Shown here piece after piece: positions 36,480 to 49,426 of a stretch of DNA of 64,000 bases (positions are counted from its first letter, which is position 1; every line of letters begins with the position of its first letter). This DNA comes from Chionis minor (lineage: Eukaryota > Chordata > Aves > Charadriiformes > Chionididae): positions 1-64,000 of the forward strand of contig VZSF01007787.1 in assembly GCA_013398295.1 (NCBI GenBank). Reading direction: 5' to 3'. A program made the position numbers and the translations under genes. The notes under the pieces were generated by a model. The model was not told the origin of the DNA, made no database searches, and saw only the letters and a list, made by a program, of their open reading frames with translations.

Positions 36480-38840
36480 TGTCTGTGAATCTGAAAGTCA
36501 TTGAACTGAGAGCTGACTGACAGTTTTCATATTCCATCTGGTAGTGGTATCACTGTTCACAGTCTCTGTGTTAGCCAGCTGCAAAGATCAGCCTTACACT
36601 TTGGCAATGTGTCTCATATATTTAATCATGGTCAGAGCGCTAGACATCATAGTCAGGCTCCTTCTTCCTGGGAGCCATATACACAAGCTACATAAGAATT
36701 GTACTTTTGCACTTCAAGATCATTTGAATAGGCCGTTGACTTTGAGTTACAGACAAAAACTACAGTAGAGCTGTGTCTGACTCCAGGAGACTCCCAAAGA
36801 CTGCATGACCAATTTTTATCTTTCAGTGTTAAATTTATCTCTATTTCCATTACTTGACTCTTAAACACCAACCACAAAGAGAAAGCTCCCTCATGACTGA
36901 CAGTGTTACCAATAGTTTTTATTACAAATTCTAACTTCTTGTACCAGAGTTCTGAACATTTATTTGTGCTAAAATTAATAGTTGATAAAGTCTAGATCTA
37001 AACTTTACTCAGGCTATGTATCCCTTCTAAAAAACTTATGAGTAGAAAGTTACCCACACATAGGTATGTACATATACATGTAAGCGTGTACATGTGCAAT
37101 ATTTGATCTGTGTGTGTGTAAGGTATCTTAACTCCTGTAGGCACAGGAAAATTGCTGCTGGATTAATCTGTCCACATATGGATAGTGACATTTCATTTTC
37201 TTTGATGGATCCTTTCTGATCTTAGTTGCCAGTTCAGAAACTCATGGATGTCCTGTGAGTCTTCAACACTTTCATCCCGTCATGGATAGGTGTTCTCAAA
37301 TACCCCAGAGGGTCTCAGATATCATTAAACTCCTACAACCATGTCAAGCTCCAGATTTATGTACAAACATAGCTCTCACAAATGTATGTATTGTAGAGTC
37401 CTATAGTCTTATGTCCAAATGCTGTACCAAAACCAGTCCTTATGTTGTTATATCTTTCTTAGATAGTTCTTTACCTGGATTAACTTTTTTGTACCACTGG
37501 CCAACTTCAAAAATTTAATTAAAAGACCATATTACTCATTTTATGGAATGATAGGCAGATTAGTCCTACCACTTTTACATGGTGTATAAGTACAGTAACC
37601 TCTCAAAGGTAGATACCTGCATGTATTATTACAGTCAGGCTTCATAAAGACCATGTGGAATTTCATCCAACTTTTTTCTGTGTATCTTGTTTTCAGTTAT
37701 TACTTGCAAGGTTTTAACATAAGATTTGACAAACCATTCATGTAAAAAACAAGGACAGTAAGCCAAAATCAACTGTCTAAGGAAAAGATGTACAGTGGAA
37801 AAACCTGAACACTACTGCAGTGTAAGTGAAAACATTTGTCTCTATATTAATATCTTAAATAAATCCCAATTTTTAAAGCATGAAACAGGCACTTGAAATG
37901 AGATATAAAAATCAGACTTTTATTTAATATTTTAAAACCTGTGCAAAGATTAAAAAAAATAAGATCAGATTCTTTACAATATGATGCTACTTTTCCACCT
38001 GCAACGTTATTCTTGCATTCAAATTGCAATCATATATCAACAGTGAGCAATTAGATGAAACACCTCATGCATTTTCGTGGGTGGGGAAAGCATGCTTTGT
38101 ATTTGAAAACAAGAATTTACTTATAGTCTAACTAAAGTCTTAATAGTCTAATCCAAGTTGTAATGTATCTGTTTAGAATTGTACTAATTGTACTAACGCT
38201 TATAGTCCAAAGTATCCTATTACAGCCCATTCCAAATTAAGTTACAGTTAAAGCTGACACACGTAAACATTCTAATATCTACCATCTTTTCTGAGGTTAT
38301 GCTTGATGTTTTCAGTGTGTTGTGGCAAGTCATGAGCATCCCAACTACTTTTGAATTTAATTTTCATTACGAGGGCTTATTCTATCATGTTGTTGGGTGT
38401 TCTTGAGGTTGTTTGGTATATTTGCTAGCAGTCAGCTTACTTTTTTCCCCAATTTTTTTTTTTCATTCTTTATGTCAGAATGTCATGCTGTATCTAAAGT
38501 TTATATTGCCAGATGCTTTTCATTGCTCTCTCTGTTATTTGTGAAGCTAGTTCTACTCTGTTCCCAGGGCTGCATTCCTTTAACAAATAGTAATTGACCA
38601 TTTCTGCATAGTGTTTATAGCTCTGGGACATCTGGTATCACCCTGTGTCTGCACTTTCAAGATCTGTGATGTTATCTTCTGGTATGTTTGGTGGTGCCTG
38701 TTATAAACCATTATTGACTTCAACAGCCTTCAAGTTGCCCAGGCAATGCTTTTTTAATATAACCTAGTCAAAGATAAAACTGAGTTTGAGGGCCATTAGT
38801 AGCTGCCTCTACAAAAATAATGGCTGATTAGAAGACAGAT
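36480..38840. other. AT-rich non-coding sequence
   Basis: No gene or interspersed repeat recognised. A mixed CA/TG/TA simple repeat lies at 37057-37120. Confidence 0.55.
37057..37120. repeat. Mixed CA/TG/TA alternating repeat
   Basis: Degenerate alternating purine-pyrimidine tract containing ACATATACATG, GTGTACATGTG and a (TG)5 run. Confidence 0.65.
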
Positions 38841-40290
38841 TCATAGAATCATAGAATAGTTTAAGTTGGGAGGGAACTTAAAGATCATCTAGTTCCAACC
38901 CCCCTCCCATGGGCAAGGACTCCTCCCACTAGACCGCGTTGCTGAAAGCACCATCCAACCTGGCCTTGAACTCTTCCTGTGGATCAGGTATCCACAGCTT
39001 CTCTGGGCAAGTCTCTTCCAGTGCCTCACCACCCGCAGAGTCAAAAATTTCTTCCTAATATCTATACTAAAGCTCCTCTCTTCCACTTTGAAGCCATTAC
39101 CCTTCATTCTATCACTCCATGGCCTTGTAAAAAGTCCCTCTCCAGATTTCTTGTAGGCCCCCTTTCAGATAGCAGAAGGCTGCTCTAAGGTCTCCCTGAA
39201 GCCTTCTCTTCTCTAGGCTGAACAACCCAAACTGCCTCAGCCTGTCCTCATAGCAGAGGTGCTCCAGGCCTCTGATGATCTTTGTGGCCCTCCGCTGGAC
39301 CCGCTCCAACAGGTCCATGTCCTTCTTATGTTGGGGACTCCAGAGCTGGATGCAGTATTCCAGGCGGGGTCTCATGAGAGCGGTGTAGAGGGACAGAATC
39401 ATCTCCCTTAACCTGCCGGCCACACTTCTTTCAATGCAACTCAGAATGTGATTGGCCTGGGCTGCAAGTGCACTTTGCTGGTTTATGTTGAGCTTCTCAT
39501 CGACAAACATGTCCAAGTCCCTCTCCGCAGGGCTGCTCTTGATCCTTTCTCCACTCAGCCTGTATTTATACATGGGGTTGCCTCAATCCATGTGCAGGAC
39601 CTTGCACTTGGCCTTATTGAATTTCATGAAGTTGGCACATGCCCACTTCTCAAGCCTATCCACGTACCTCTGAGTGGCATCTCTTCCCTCCAGCATGTTA
39701 ACCACTCCACACAGCTTGGTGTCATCTGCAAATTTGCTGAAGGTGTGCTCAATCCCAACATCCATGTCACCAACAAAGATGTTAAATAGTACCAGTCACA
39801 GTACAGGCCCCTATGGAACACCACTTGTCACTGCTCACCACTTATTGAGCTGTTGACTGCAACACTTTGAGTGTGACCACCCAGCCAGTTCTTTATTCAC
39901 TGAGTGGTCCATTGGTCAAATCCATGTCTTTCCAATTTAGAGGCCAGGATGTCATGTGGGACAGTGTCAAATGCTTTGCACAAATCCAGGTAGATGACAT
40001 CTGTTTCTCTCCCCTTATCCATCAATGCTGTAATGCCATTGTAGAAGGCCACCAAATTTATCAGGCGTGATTTGTCCTTAATGAAGCCATGTTGGCTGCC
40101 ACCAATCACCTCCTTATTTTCCATGTGTCCTAGCAGAATTTCCAGGAGGATCTGCTCCATGATCTTGCTGGCAATAGAAGTAAGACTGACCAGTTTGTAG
40201 TTCCCCGGGTCTTGTTTTTTACCTTTTTAAAAACTGGGGGTTAAGTTTCCCCTTTTTCAGTCAGCAGGAACTTCACCAGACTGCTACAAC
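38841..40290 (-). mobile_element. Longest CR1 copy in the window, with RT remnants
   Basis: Minus-strand CR1 of about 1.45 kb. The 3' end at 38841 has two octamers, then the 3' UTR, then ORF2 from its C-terminus back into the reverse transcriptase. Similarity fades after about 40290 in a degraded 'phosphate-rich' region upstream of RT motif A. The first 580 bases match 26653-27233 at about 99%, but flanking sequences differ, so the two are separate insertions. The plus-strand sequence outside the element shows no target-site duplication that I can identify. Confidence 0.97.
39112..40160 (-). pseudogene. CR1 ORF2 (reverse transcriptase) remnant
   Basis: Three minus-strand frames cover one decayed ORF2. 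The frame 40160-39897 (87 codons) contains SQHGF and the RT motif A region [14 protein letters not shown], with the catalytic Asp at residue 59. The frame 39765-39583 contains FADDTKL (39712-39732), the LINE form of the catalytic YxDD box. The frame 39573-39112 (153 codons) carries the C-terminal domain with [26 protein letters not shown] and [14 protein letters not shown]. Motif B (SGVPQG-type) between the first two is disrupted by frameshift and stop codons. The endonuclease domain is absent because of 5' truncation, so the element cannot retrotranspose itself. Confidence 0.92.
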
Positions 40291-40939
40291 TTCTCCCTTT
40301 GAAGTGGAGATGGAGAGAGACTGCCTGTCATTCTGCCTGATTGGACCAATCTGGCCCAAATCATGACACACAGAAAAGTTATAAGTAATTCTGAATACCT
40401 TCAGAATACTTCAGTTGACCAAAAGCTAATTCTACAGTCAATATAGTCCTTCAAAAGGCACACCTGCTTTCTTCTATGAATTGCATTTTTGTTCCACTTC
40501 TATAACTTTTGTTTAATCAAATACAACCTTATTACGCACAGATCAAATGTAGAATGGTGAGACTAACTAGCTGCTGTAATCTTCTACAATGAAACTTTTG
40601 AAGTGCCCTCTGTTTCCTTGTCTTTAGCTGTAAGTCTCTCATCAGCTAATTGGATGCCTTCAAAAGCACTAAGGACTGATAGAGACTGGAGGGAGAGACA
40701 TAAGGAGAGAAAAAGTTGTACTGTTTGCATGCCTAATCCTCAGCTCTGTTGTAAGAACAGTTTGCATAGTTTCTCCCATCACTTCTCTCTCTCTCCTTGA
40801 CTTTCTGACTTCCAGAAGTTATACTCAAAGAGTGGAAGAAAAGAAGGTACGAGAAAGTACAAGAACACAGAATATAGGTCATTGTGATTAAAACTTAATA
40901 AAAAAATTGAAGGCAATATTACAACTAAATTGGCAAAAC

Positions 40940-40962
40940 TTTATTATTATTTATTATTATTT
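40940..40962. repeat. (TTA)n microsatellite
   Basis: Short TTATTATTA-type repeat, interrupted. Confidence 0.7.
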
Positions 40963-41213
40963 AAAAAGTCTAGTTCATACTTTTTTTCTGAAAGAGGTAT
41001 TTTTGAGGATTTCATGGATTAAAACAAATATTCAATAAAAACATATGCATATGTATGATGCCAATATATATACAAAAAAGAAGTTTTTCCTTTTTCTACA
41101 TGACTTCTCATTTTGAATGTTAAACTCAGTATGGCTCATTTAAAACAATCAAAATATGTGTGAAGAGCTGGGAATCTACCAAAAGGAAACGTATTTACTC
41201 AGTTAAGCTTTTC

Positions 41214-41229
41214 TTTTTTTTTTTTTTTT
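41214..41229. repeat. Poly(T) run, 16 bases
   Basis: Uninterrupted T16. Confidence 0.85.
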
Positions 41230-43275
41230 CCTCTTTTGAATGCATGAGAGAGATTTTGACTTTTAATTCAATTTTATATTTTGAAATTTTTATGAAAGAG
41301 GAAAACTGTCTCTCACCTGTCATCTAGAAGCTTGCAGTCAGAAGAATAAACAGCAGTTGCAGAAGAAACATTGGAGGAGCTTGCTTCCTGTTCCCCAAAT
41401 CAAAATAAAATGGTCAGAACAGCCTCAAAAGAACAAAGAGCAGAGGAACAAGTAAAAGTACCAAGTAGTGGGAATGTAGTTTCCCTTCTTTTACTAATGA
41501 TGTTATCACAGCTGGATGACTCAAAGTGAAAGGAATCAATTTCAGTTTCAGCCTTCATTTTGTAATTATAACCATGTTTCCTGGACTGAACACATGTGTT
41601 ACTTCTAATGTAGTCATTAAGAAGTGTTTTTATCTCCCCCCACTAAGCAATATTCACTAAACCACAAGAAGGTATTTCCTGTTATTTGAATGGATCATAC
41701 ACTTTTCAGCTAAACAAATGTAACAAAATCACAATGTCTTTCCCCAAATATGAAACTAAATCATTTAACAAGGGTGTTATGACATTTATGGGACCTATCT
41801 CTTCTATTAAAGAAAGGAAAACTTCAGAACTCACATCTCTCACTTTGAACTATAACAAAAAAGAGACAATAGTTTTGATTTATACTTATCAAGATATGAG
41901 AAATTGCTTTTCAATATTTCGTTCAGTTCTGTGGGAATATGTAATGATTCCAGGTGAGATCACTGGATGTTTTCCTTGTTACCAAAAAGTTGATAAGAGT
42001 TTTTATTTCCTTCCTGGTTTCAGGTTAAGCAGATTTTCTTCTAGAGGTTGTAGTCAGGTGTACAACTGGTACTTCCTGAAGTATCTCATCAACATCTATA
42101 ACATTGGTGTTATGAAATAAGATTTCACCATCTGAAGTGAAATGAAAGCATCTCAAGAAATTCTGTGGAAAGTTCAGATCTTTGATCCTCATTAATTTTA
42201 GTAAATAAAAATATCTCCTCAGTACTTTGAAAAATGATACTGGTTTATGTACCTGAGACACCCAGCAGTGGTCTCATTTTCAAGAAAGGCTAATCATTCC
42301 GGTTAGTGTGAAAGTAACCAGAATCAGAGGATCAGAGCAGCACTCCCATCTCTAGAACTGATTGCAGAAAAAGTTGAAACATTTCTGAAAGAAATAAAAA
42401 AATATATTTAAATTAAATTTCTAATAAAATTATTTTATGAAATTAGCAATTTCTTACTCTTTTTCCTTCCTCTCTCTTTCTTTTCAAAACTGTTGATCAC
42501 ATCAAATCTAAAACTAAGAATAATGAAAATATTACCAATGATACTCTTAATGCTTTCCTTTATTCCAGCTATTTAGTAAGACACACACAAAACTTCAGAT
42601 TTTTTTTTCGCTTCCAAATATCTTCTGAAACATGGCAGTTCTGGAAAACAGCAGCATATGATGTAGATTCAGCCTGTTAGCCAGTGTTCAAAGAAAAACT
42701 ATGCACACAGTTCTCATATAAGATCATCAGAGATCCACTGTGGCTTTCAATATTCCTCTGTGCGTTCACTCCCTGTCTACATATCTCCTAGTAAGTTATG
42801 AAGTGACAGAAAATGTTCCTAGGCAATGGAACTTTATTCTCTGTGCTTCCAAATAGTTAGAGCACTCCTTCATGCAATTTTGGCCTTGACCAACTAACAC
42901 TACAATTTCCTGGACATAGCCAAAGCACTGATATACCCCACTGATGGTTTCCAATACTTGGATGCAGTTACTTGTTTCTGGGGTAAGAGAAAATAATCAC
43001 ACGGATGGAGACTGTTTTGTGCCATTTACCCCAAAATGAAGGAATGATCTCAGACATTTTAAATTCACCAGCCTAGTTTCTACCTCTATATAGAATGTCT
43101 GTCAAGAAGTGTTTAGTGGAAATCTTTGGTAAGATTTTAATGGCACGATTTTCACCTGTATAAAAAACATTACAGGACCTTTTGTTGAAAGCAGTAGAGG
43201 AAAAAGAAATACTGCGAAAATAAAGTGGCAAAATTATTCTGCTTTTCATCTAAATTGATTTCATTAAAAGCTTCT

Positions 43276-43588
43276 GATCTGGTGAAGGATGTAGAGAACC
43301 AGTCTTATGAGGAATGGCTGAGGGAAAAGTTGGCTAAGGGGAGACCTTATTGCTTTCTGCAATTAGCTAAAAGGAGGTTGTAGAGAGGTGGGGGTGCTTC
43401 TCCCAAGTAACAAGTGATAGGACAAGAGGAAACGGCTTCAAGTTTAAATCCCTGAAGGTATTTAAAAGATGTGTAAACATGGTGCTTAGGGATGTGGTTT
43501 ATTGGTGGACTTGGCAGTCCTAGGTTAATGGCTGGACTCAAGAATCTTAAAGGTCTTTTCTAACCTAAACAATTCTACGATTCTGTGA
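43276..43588 (+). mobile_element. CR1 retrotransposon with internal deletion
   Basis: Plus-strand CR1 tail. The ORF2 C-terminal remnant (ENQSYEEWLRE near 43297-43330) is followed by the '...gataggacaagaggaaacggcttcaagttt' block, then directly by 'ccctgaaggtatttaaaag'. The usual 'gagg..ttct.. gtgaggcactggaac' portion between them is missing, an internal loss of roughly 80-100 bases. The element ends in two variant octamers, ATTCTACG and ATTCTGTG. Confidence 0.9.
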
Positions 43589-43619
43589 GGTCACAGTCTG
43601 TTCTTGATCTTGCAAATTA

Positions 43620-43760
43620 TTTGAGGCACTGCATGCAGAGTCTTACTGAAGTTGTCAAAGTCCTTGTTATCTTCTCAAGGTTAGCAGTGTTTTGCTCATG
43701 AGGGATTGTCCCTAATAATGATCTAAGAAATCCATGCTGTCCATTGTTGTATTGCTTTCC
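43620..43760 (-). mobile_element. Possible old CR1/L3-like fragment
   Basis: Plus-strand text such as 'tgaagttgtcaaagtcc', 'tgagggattgtccctaa' and 'gaaatccatgctg' loosely follows the reverse complement of the LINE RT region between motif 0 and motif A. The match is weak and remembered, not computed. Confidence 0.35.
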
Positions 43761-44485
43761 AGGAAGTGGAGTTATCCAATATTTGTGCTAGTTAGCCACT
43801 TGCAGGGTCTGTAGCAAGTTCTTAGTGATGTTGGTTTTTTTGTTTCATCAGTACCAGAATACTCGTGCTCCGGTGTTCACTCTCTTTTCCGTGTTTCCAC
43901 TTCTCCTCACACCTTTCAAATGTACATGCTGCTGACATACAGTTACAGCAAAGTACCAGAAAGATCTCAATAGTTTCCTGTATTGGTGCCTGTTACATCC
44001 CTAAATCTCAAAGATGTTACGCTACGGGTTGTTTTTGTTTAGATTTTTTGTTTTGTCATTTGTTTTGTTGTTCCGGGTTTTTTTTAAGATATAAAATTCA
44101 GTTGTGTACAGTGTAGCTTTTCTTCTATTCCTTTGCCTCATTTACACAAACAGTTCATTTATTTGAAAGGATAGAATCTGCTATCTGAAATACAGTTTGC
44201 AAAACTATGAGAAAAGTAAATTGAAGTGTTTGAAACACAGAGCCAATAGTCTGGAGGCTACAGTTTTCCTCGTACAGAACCTCCCAAAAAAAGGTCTGCA
44301 TCGTTCACACCCTGAGATGTCCTGTGAGGCTAAAGCTGCACGAAAAACTCAGCAGGACCCTGAAAACAGGAGAAAAATTAAGCCTGAACACAATGGGACT
44401 CAACTCACTCAAGTGTAGTCTTAATAGTGTCATGTTTGTCACTAATAGCTTATCTGTAAATCATTAACAGTGTTTCAAAGACCTT

Positions 44486-44511
44486 TATATATATATGTAT
44501 ATACACACACT
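44486..44511. repeat. (TA)n(CA)n microsatellite
   Basis: Short alternating TA then CA run. Confidence 0.75.
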
Positions 44512-45928
44512 ACAAAGCTCAGATCTGTATGTACATGATTAAAGTAGGTTACAACCTATTACCACCTAAACTCCACATCCAACTAGTCTGCTTATATTCC
44601 CGTAGAGGATGATTCAAGTTACTTCCAGACATGTCTGCTGAGGTGCACTGTGGTTTCTGGTTTACATACCAGAGGCAGAAACCCACAAAATTAATTACTT
44701 TTTGTCTGCACAGATATAGAGACACAGAAAATTAGTCTGGAGATCCTAGGTCCCTTGGTGAGGTCAGGTGCCTGGCACTAGGTGCTTTAGTTGCATGACT
44801 TTCAGGCTCCTTTTATTATTGTGCTAGTATTCCAGGAGGCAATTCAGCATACTCAGGTTAAAAGACTGATTGCTCTTTAACTTAGTTGTTCTAAATCTTT
44901 GTCTGCAGCAAGTGACACATCTAAATTGAATAACTCGTTTAAGTGCTTGAAGTAAAAGATGCCAACACACAATGTTTAGTAAAATCAGATCACAATCAGA
45001 TTGTTTAAAATCACTTCACTCTTGAATTTTTGCTGTACAGTATTGTTACTTTATCTGTTGTTAGAGCCTTATTATTTGTCTATTACAGTTGTCATCAAGT
45101 ATTCTATCTAGACTTTTTAGTTATATTTTTTTTTATATTTAAAATTACACATTGGATTTTTCTGCTTGTGTATTATACTCCTTGAGAGTCCCAATAGAAT
45201 GTGAAATATGCTACGAGGAACAATTGCCATGAATTCTCGAATGATTAATATCCCATGAAATTTCATAGTAAAATGACTGTTTTCTGTAATACGCACAACA
45301 TTCAAATGTATAGTATTTATTGCTGTCTATCATTTAATCCAAACTGCTGGACTCAGAGATAGTACTATTAATGTAGTAATAATACTCATGATGTGTTAGT
45401 AAAAACACAAATATGAATTGTCACAACTCCCCAGCTGGTATGAACAGAACGTGCAGTTAGCTGAATTCAATACACCTCCATTTCAGTCAATGGAGTCTTG
45501 TTGATATACACCAGCAGATGATACATCATGTTATTTCGAATTTATATATCTTATTACAAGCAAGAATAATAATGATGCATCCAATTATCTTGGACAAAAG
45601 AGCACGACTTAAACTAGTTTGAGGAGATACAATGGATATGATCTACTCGTCTCTTGCCAATCTTTTACAATTGTTTGACTCAGACATTTAACTCTTTTAT
45701 TTTGGATTTTTGAGTTAATGTAGGATATTTCAGGTGAGCCACCTATGTTACATAGTTAGACATTTCTGGCCACTTTGCAATTATTTTCTCTCCCTCTTGA
45801 TAGCAGTATTTATTTTGAGTGTTTTATGATTTTTCTTTTTAATAGCCGAGATACAAAGTTGCAGCCAACATCTCACAAAAATGTACTTGTTTCATGAGTG
45901 GAAGAGCCTTCTTCCTTTCTTTTTTTTT

Positions 45929-46010
45929 GGTGTCCCTCAGGGGTGATGTTCTTCTGTGCTAGGAACTATTTTTACCCAATACTGTCAGACATCTTGTTCA
46001 GTCTCTTCTC
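45929..46010 (+). mobile_element. Possible CR1 RT motif-B scrap
   Basis: GGTGTCCCTCAGGGG encodes Gly-Val-Pro-Gln-Gly, the LINE RT motif B core. It is followed by a loose match to the downstream 'gttcaacatcttc' part (seen as 'cagacatcttgttcag'). Short and decayed. Confidence 0.3.
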
Positions 46011-47289
46011 TTCTGTAGGTTCAGGATGCCTTTCAAATTTCTGGGTTTTCTCAAGGAAAAGAATTTGAAGGGGAGAGAAGTAAAACAGAGCATCTGTCAT
46101 TTGTTTCTAGTGGCCAGTCCAGCCCAAACCACTGCAAAAAGTGATAGGAAATAATTTGCATAGGGCTGGGGGTGGTGGCAAAACAGAAAAGAATACTATA
46201 AATTAATTAATTCCAAAAATAGTGCCATGCGTTGCCAGTGCTTAGAATTCTTTTCTGTGATTTTTTTTTCTGGTTTTCTAAATTTTGAAACAGTTGTTTC
46301 AAAGAGCAGCTATGCCCATTGTTTTTCATATATTAATTTCTAGTTTTTCACTTACTCCATCCCAACATAATGTTTTCTTTTTTTAATTTTATTTTTACAT
46401 TTTTATTAAAGATCAAGTTTTTTAAAAAAAACCTTAAAATAACGTTACTATTATGCTCAGCTGTTTTCTTCTGCTATGCCTAATGTAGAAAAATGATTTA
46501 AACTTACATGTACCATAATTGCATGATATACTCACTACCATTCCAAGTAACTACACAAGGGAAATAAAAATATGTAGTCAGTTGCAAAGACAAACTTTTA
46601 GAATTGTGTATTAAAGTCAGAACAAAATGTTCTTGGAATCTGTCTCTGCTTCTTCCTTTCCCTCTCCAATAAAAGAATGACATAAAAATTTCAGAAATAT
46701 GGGGCTATCTTTTGTTTTATTCTTCTCTATGAGGGTTTCTCAGATGTAGGTATTTATTTCTGTTACATGTTAGGTTATGTGCTCTCTCTTGAATAAAAAA
46801 CTCAGATGTTATTAAAATTTTGTAGAAGCTGATACTCTAAAACACTTAAACTGTGCTGCAAACCTCACTGTAACCTCTTATATATGAAAATTAGCATCCT
46901 TAAAAAAAAACCCCTTCAGCTCAGCAGCCTGTCTCTCAGAACAGCCAGTAGCTCAATAAATATCTTGGGAAAGGGCAGAACAGGTTAGGCACACAAGAAG
47001 GCTCACTAGCTTCTGGTACTGTGCAGCCCACAAATTTGTTCTATGGAACAGTAATGTTTTTTTTCTTCTATCCATTTGTCTAATTGATTTTTGTACTCAT
47101 GCAAAATTATGAGTATTCATGTTTTGCAGCAATGCTTTTATAGTTCTTTTTATTTTTTTAAAACCTGACACCTTTTCATTCCATTTGGTTCCTCCACCAT
47201 TCATGCTAAAATTTTATGGTCATTAAACAATGAATGATTATTCCTCATTTCCACTGTCTGAGGTTCTTCTGAATTTAAAGACCAGAGCT

Positions 47290-47362
47290 ATCAGAACCCT
47301 CAGACTTCTCTTCTACAGGCTGACTATGTCTAGTCTACTAAGTTATTTGTCATATGCTTCCT
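47290..47362 (-). mobile_element. Old CR1 fragment
   Basis: The plus-strand stretch 'ccctcagacttctcttctacaggctga' followed by 'gtcatatgcttcc' resembles the reverse complement of the CR1 '[11 protein letters not shown]' and 'YEERL' segments, as in the copies at 26653 and 51623. Only about 70 bases are recognisable. Confidence 0.5.
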
Positions 47363-47802
47363 ACATATAAATACAGTAGGAAGATTATTTATGTGTAAAA
47401 AGCTTTTCCTTAAGATTGAGAAGATTTAACCCTTAAGAGGTAAATATCATGCCAAAAGCTTGTAATATCAATGTTTTTGAATATACCTTCCTCAGAGTTC
47501 CTAGACCCATTTGAATGAGCAACTCTGCACTTTAGAGCTTCACTTTCACCTCTAATACTCTATTTTACTTTCTGAAAGTTGTCCACTCACATGGTTTTCT
47601 GCTTCTAAGTTAATAAGGAATTGAATAAAAAATTCCAATCCCTCAGCTTCCTCCAATGCAGAAAAACCATTTAAAATAACCAACTGGAGAATTTAAGCTC
47701 TTATTGATAGAGACAAATTTAGCCACAGAACTATAAGAAGTGCATCAGTCTCCTAGAGGCATTAACCAGAACATGTATTTACATCAGTAAATTTTCAGTA
47801 TG

Positions 47803-47842
47803 TTTCTCTCTCTTTCCTCCATTCTCTTTTTCTCTCTCTTTA
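47803..47842. repeat. TC-rich polypyrimidine repeat
   Basis: Degenerate (TC)n tract of about 40 bases. Confidence 0.7.
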
Positions 47843-49391
47843 ACTGTTCCTTGCCAAATGAAAGAAAATAAAGTGAGTTTTGTGGATGGCTTATATAGAC
47901 GAACAATAGGTTCAAATGTCCTGATTACCAGAGGAGACACACTCCTCTGCTGTCATAGTGACCCAGACCATTTGAGTTCTAGGAAAAATATAGTCTGCCA
48001 CGGGTTACTTGGAAAAGCAGAAATACTGTTAACGAAGGAATTACGTTTGACAGAGAAGGCTTATAACCAAGATTCTGGACCTTGTTTTTAGAGTTTTCTC
48101 TCATTATAAAATCAACCTTGGCGCTAATCATGTCGAAACTTGCAAAGGTTCCCTGCAATTGTAGTATATTTACATAAAATAATAACAATATTGAATATCA
48201 AAGCATGATTTCAGAACAAAATAATATGCAATTCTAATTGCCTAACTAATTTTTAAAATCAATTCCACATAAAGGTCAACCCCAAGGTCCTCAGTAAGTT
48301 TTCTTTTTCATTATCACGGCATAATAAAAGGAAAACCCGAATAGTCTTGCTGACAAAACCACAGACAATGCCTACCTAGTTGCACTGTCTTCAAATGATT
48401 ACCACTTGGTTATCTATAACAATAAAATAAGCAGAAACACATAGAACAAAATATATAAACTATAAAACTTTAAAACTTAAGTACTGCTGGCCATGTGTAA
48501 AGACTGTATGATCCTTCATGTAAGGGAGCATTCTGATATTTCTAACTGTAAAGATCTTTAAAAATTGTTACTTTCCTTTCAGATATGTGAACAGCAGCAG
48601 TCTAGAGTGTGACGCTTCAGCTTGCTCTTCAGAGCAACTGTTCACACCATGACAACTATCTTCAAAAGAGAATAAAGATGTCCACTACCTGGACAGTTGT
48701 GAAAAGCTTTGGGGCTTTGTTGCTACTTCAAGACCAGTTGTACTACATGCACAAGGATAAAAGTACAAAACTGGTCCCAAACTGAAAACCGGTCCTCCCA
48801 TATCCTTCATGGAAAGAAATATTGTATGTATGTATATGTAACAGATATATCAAAGATACCAAAAAATCAAGTACATATTGAGTACATCGAGTACTTTGTC
48901 TATGGTTTGTCTTCTCTCTGAGTAATGTTTTATTCATTGAGTGGTGTTAGTGATATCACTGGATTATTCACAATGTATATTACTGTTCATTCTGAATAAA
49001 GGTGACAGAATCTGGCTTGAACAAGATAAAATAAAAAGAGTGAATCACTTCAAATTACTGCCCTAGAATGAAACCCTGAACTAGCTCCTATAAAACTATT
49101 TATGAGCTTCGGATATTCTCATGTTGAAGATATAAACAATGCTTCTTTGCTCATGCTTGAATGTCTGTGATAGATAACTGTGACCACAAAATTTTTACAT
49201 GTAAACTCAAATCTCTAATTTGTCTCTTATCTATGAATAGCCTATTAATTTCCCTTATTAAAGTATTTTGGCTGGAGTCCCCGACAGAAAACAGGATTCT
49301 TTAATAATACTCTGGAAAGAACTTCACAACATTTGTATCAGGTATGAGACAGAATTTGACCATTAATTGACCATTAATGAGTAATGTTCAG

Positions 49392-49426
49392 AAAAAAAAC
49401 CCCCAAAACACACAACCAAAACCCAC
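49392..49426. repeat. A/C-only low-complexity tract
   Basis: Run of A8 followed by C and A/C mixtures, same style as 16791-16890. Confidence 0.65.

Larger units (their letters stand above)
40291..43275. other. AT-rich non-coding sequence
   Basis: No gene recognised. A 144-codon frame at 41686-42120 is the longest outside repeats but has no familiar motif and AT-driven composition. An ATT-rich tract (40940-40962) and a T16 run (41214-41229) are present. Confidence 0.5.
43761..47289. other. AT-rich non-coding sequence
   Basis: No gene recognised. A TA/CA repeat lies at 44486-44511, and a possible plus-strand LINE scrap near 45929-46010 is noted separately. Confidence 0.5.

Noticed and set aside
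41686..42120. 144-codon plus-strand ORF, longest outside repeats
   Set aside because: No domain, signal peptide or motif is recognised, composition follows the AT-rich background, and no neighbouring exon or splice structure supports it. A frame of this length can occur by chance in 64 kb read in six frames.
48583..48695. Possible terminal exon: pyrimidine tract and AG at 48582, then AATAAA at 48671
   Set aside because: Both signals are short and common in AT-rich DNA. No upstream exon, coding frame or downstream GT-rich element was convincing.
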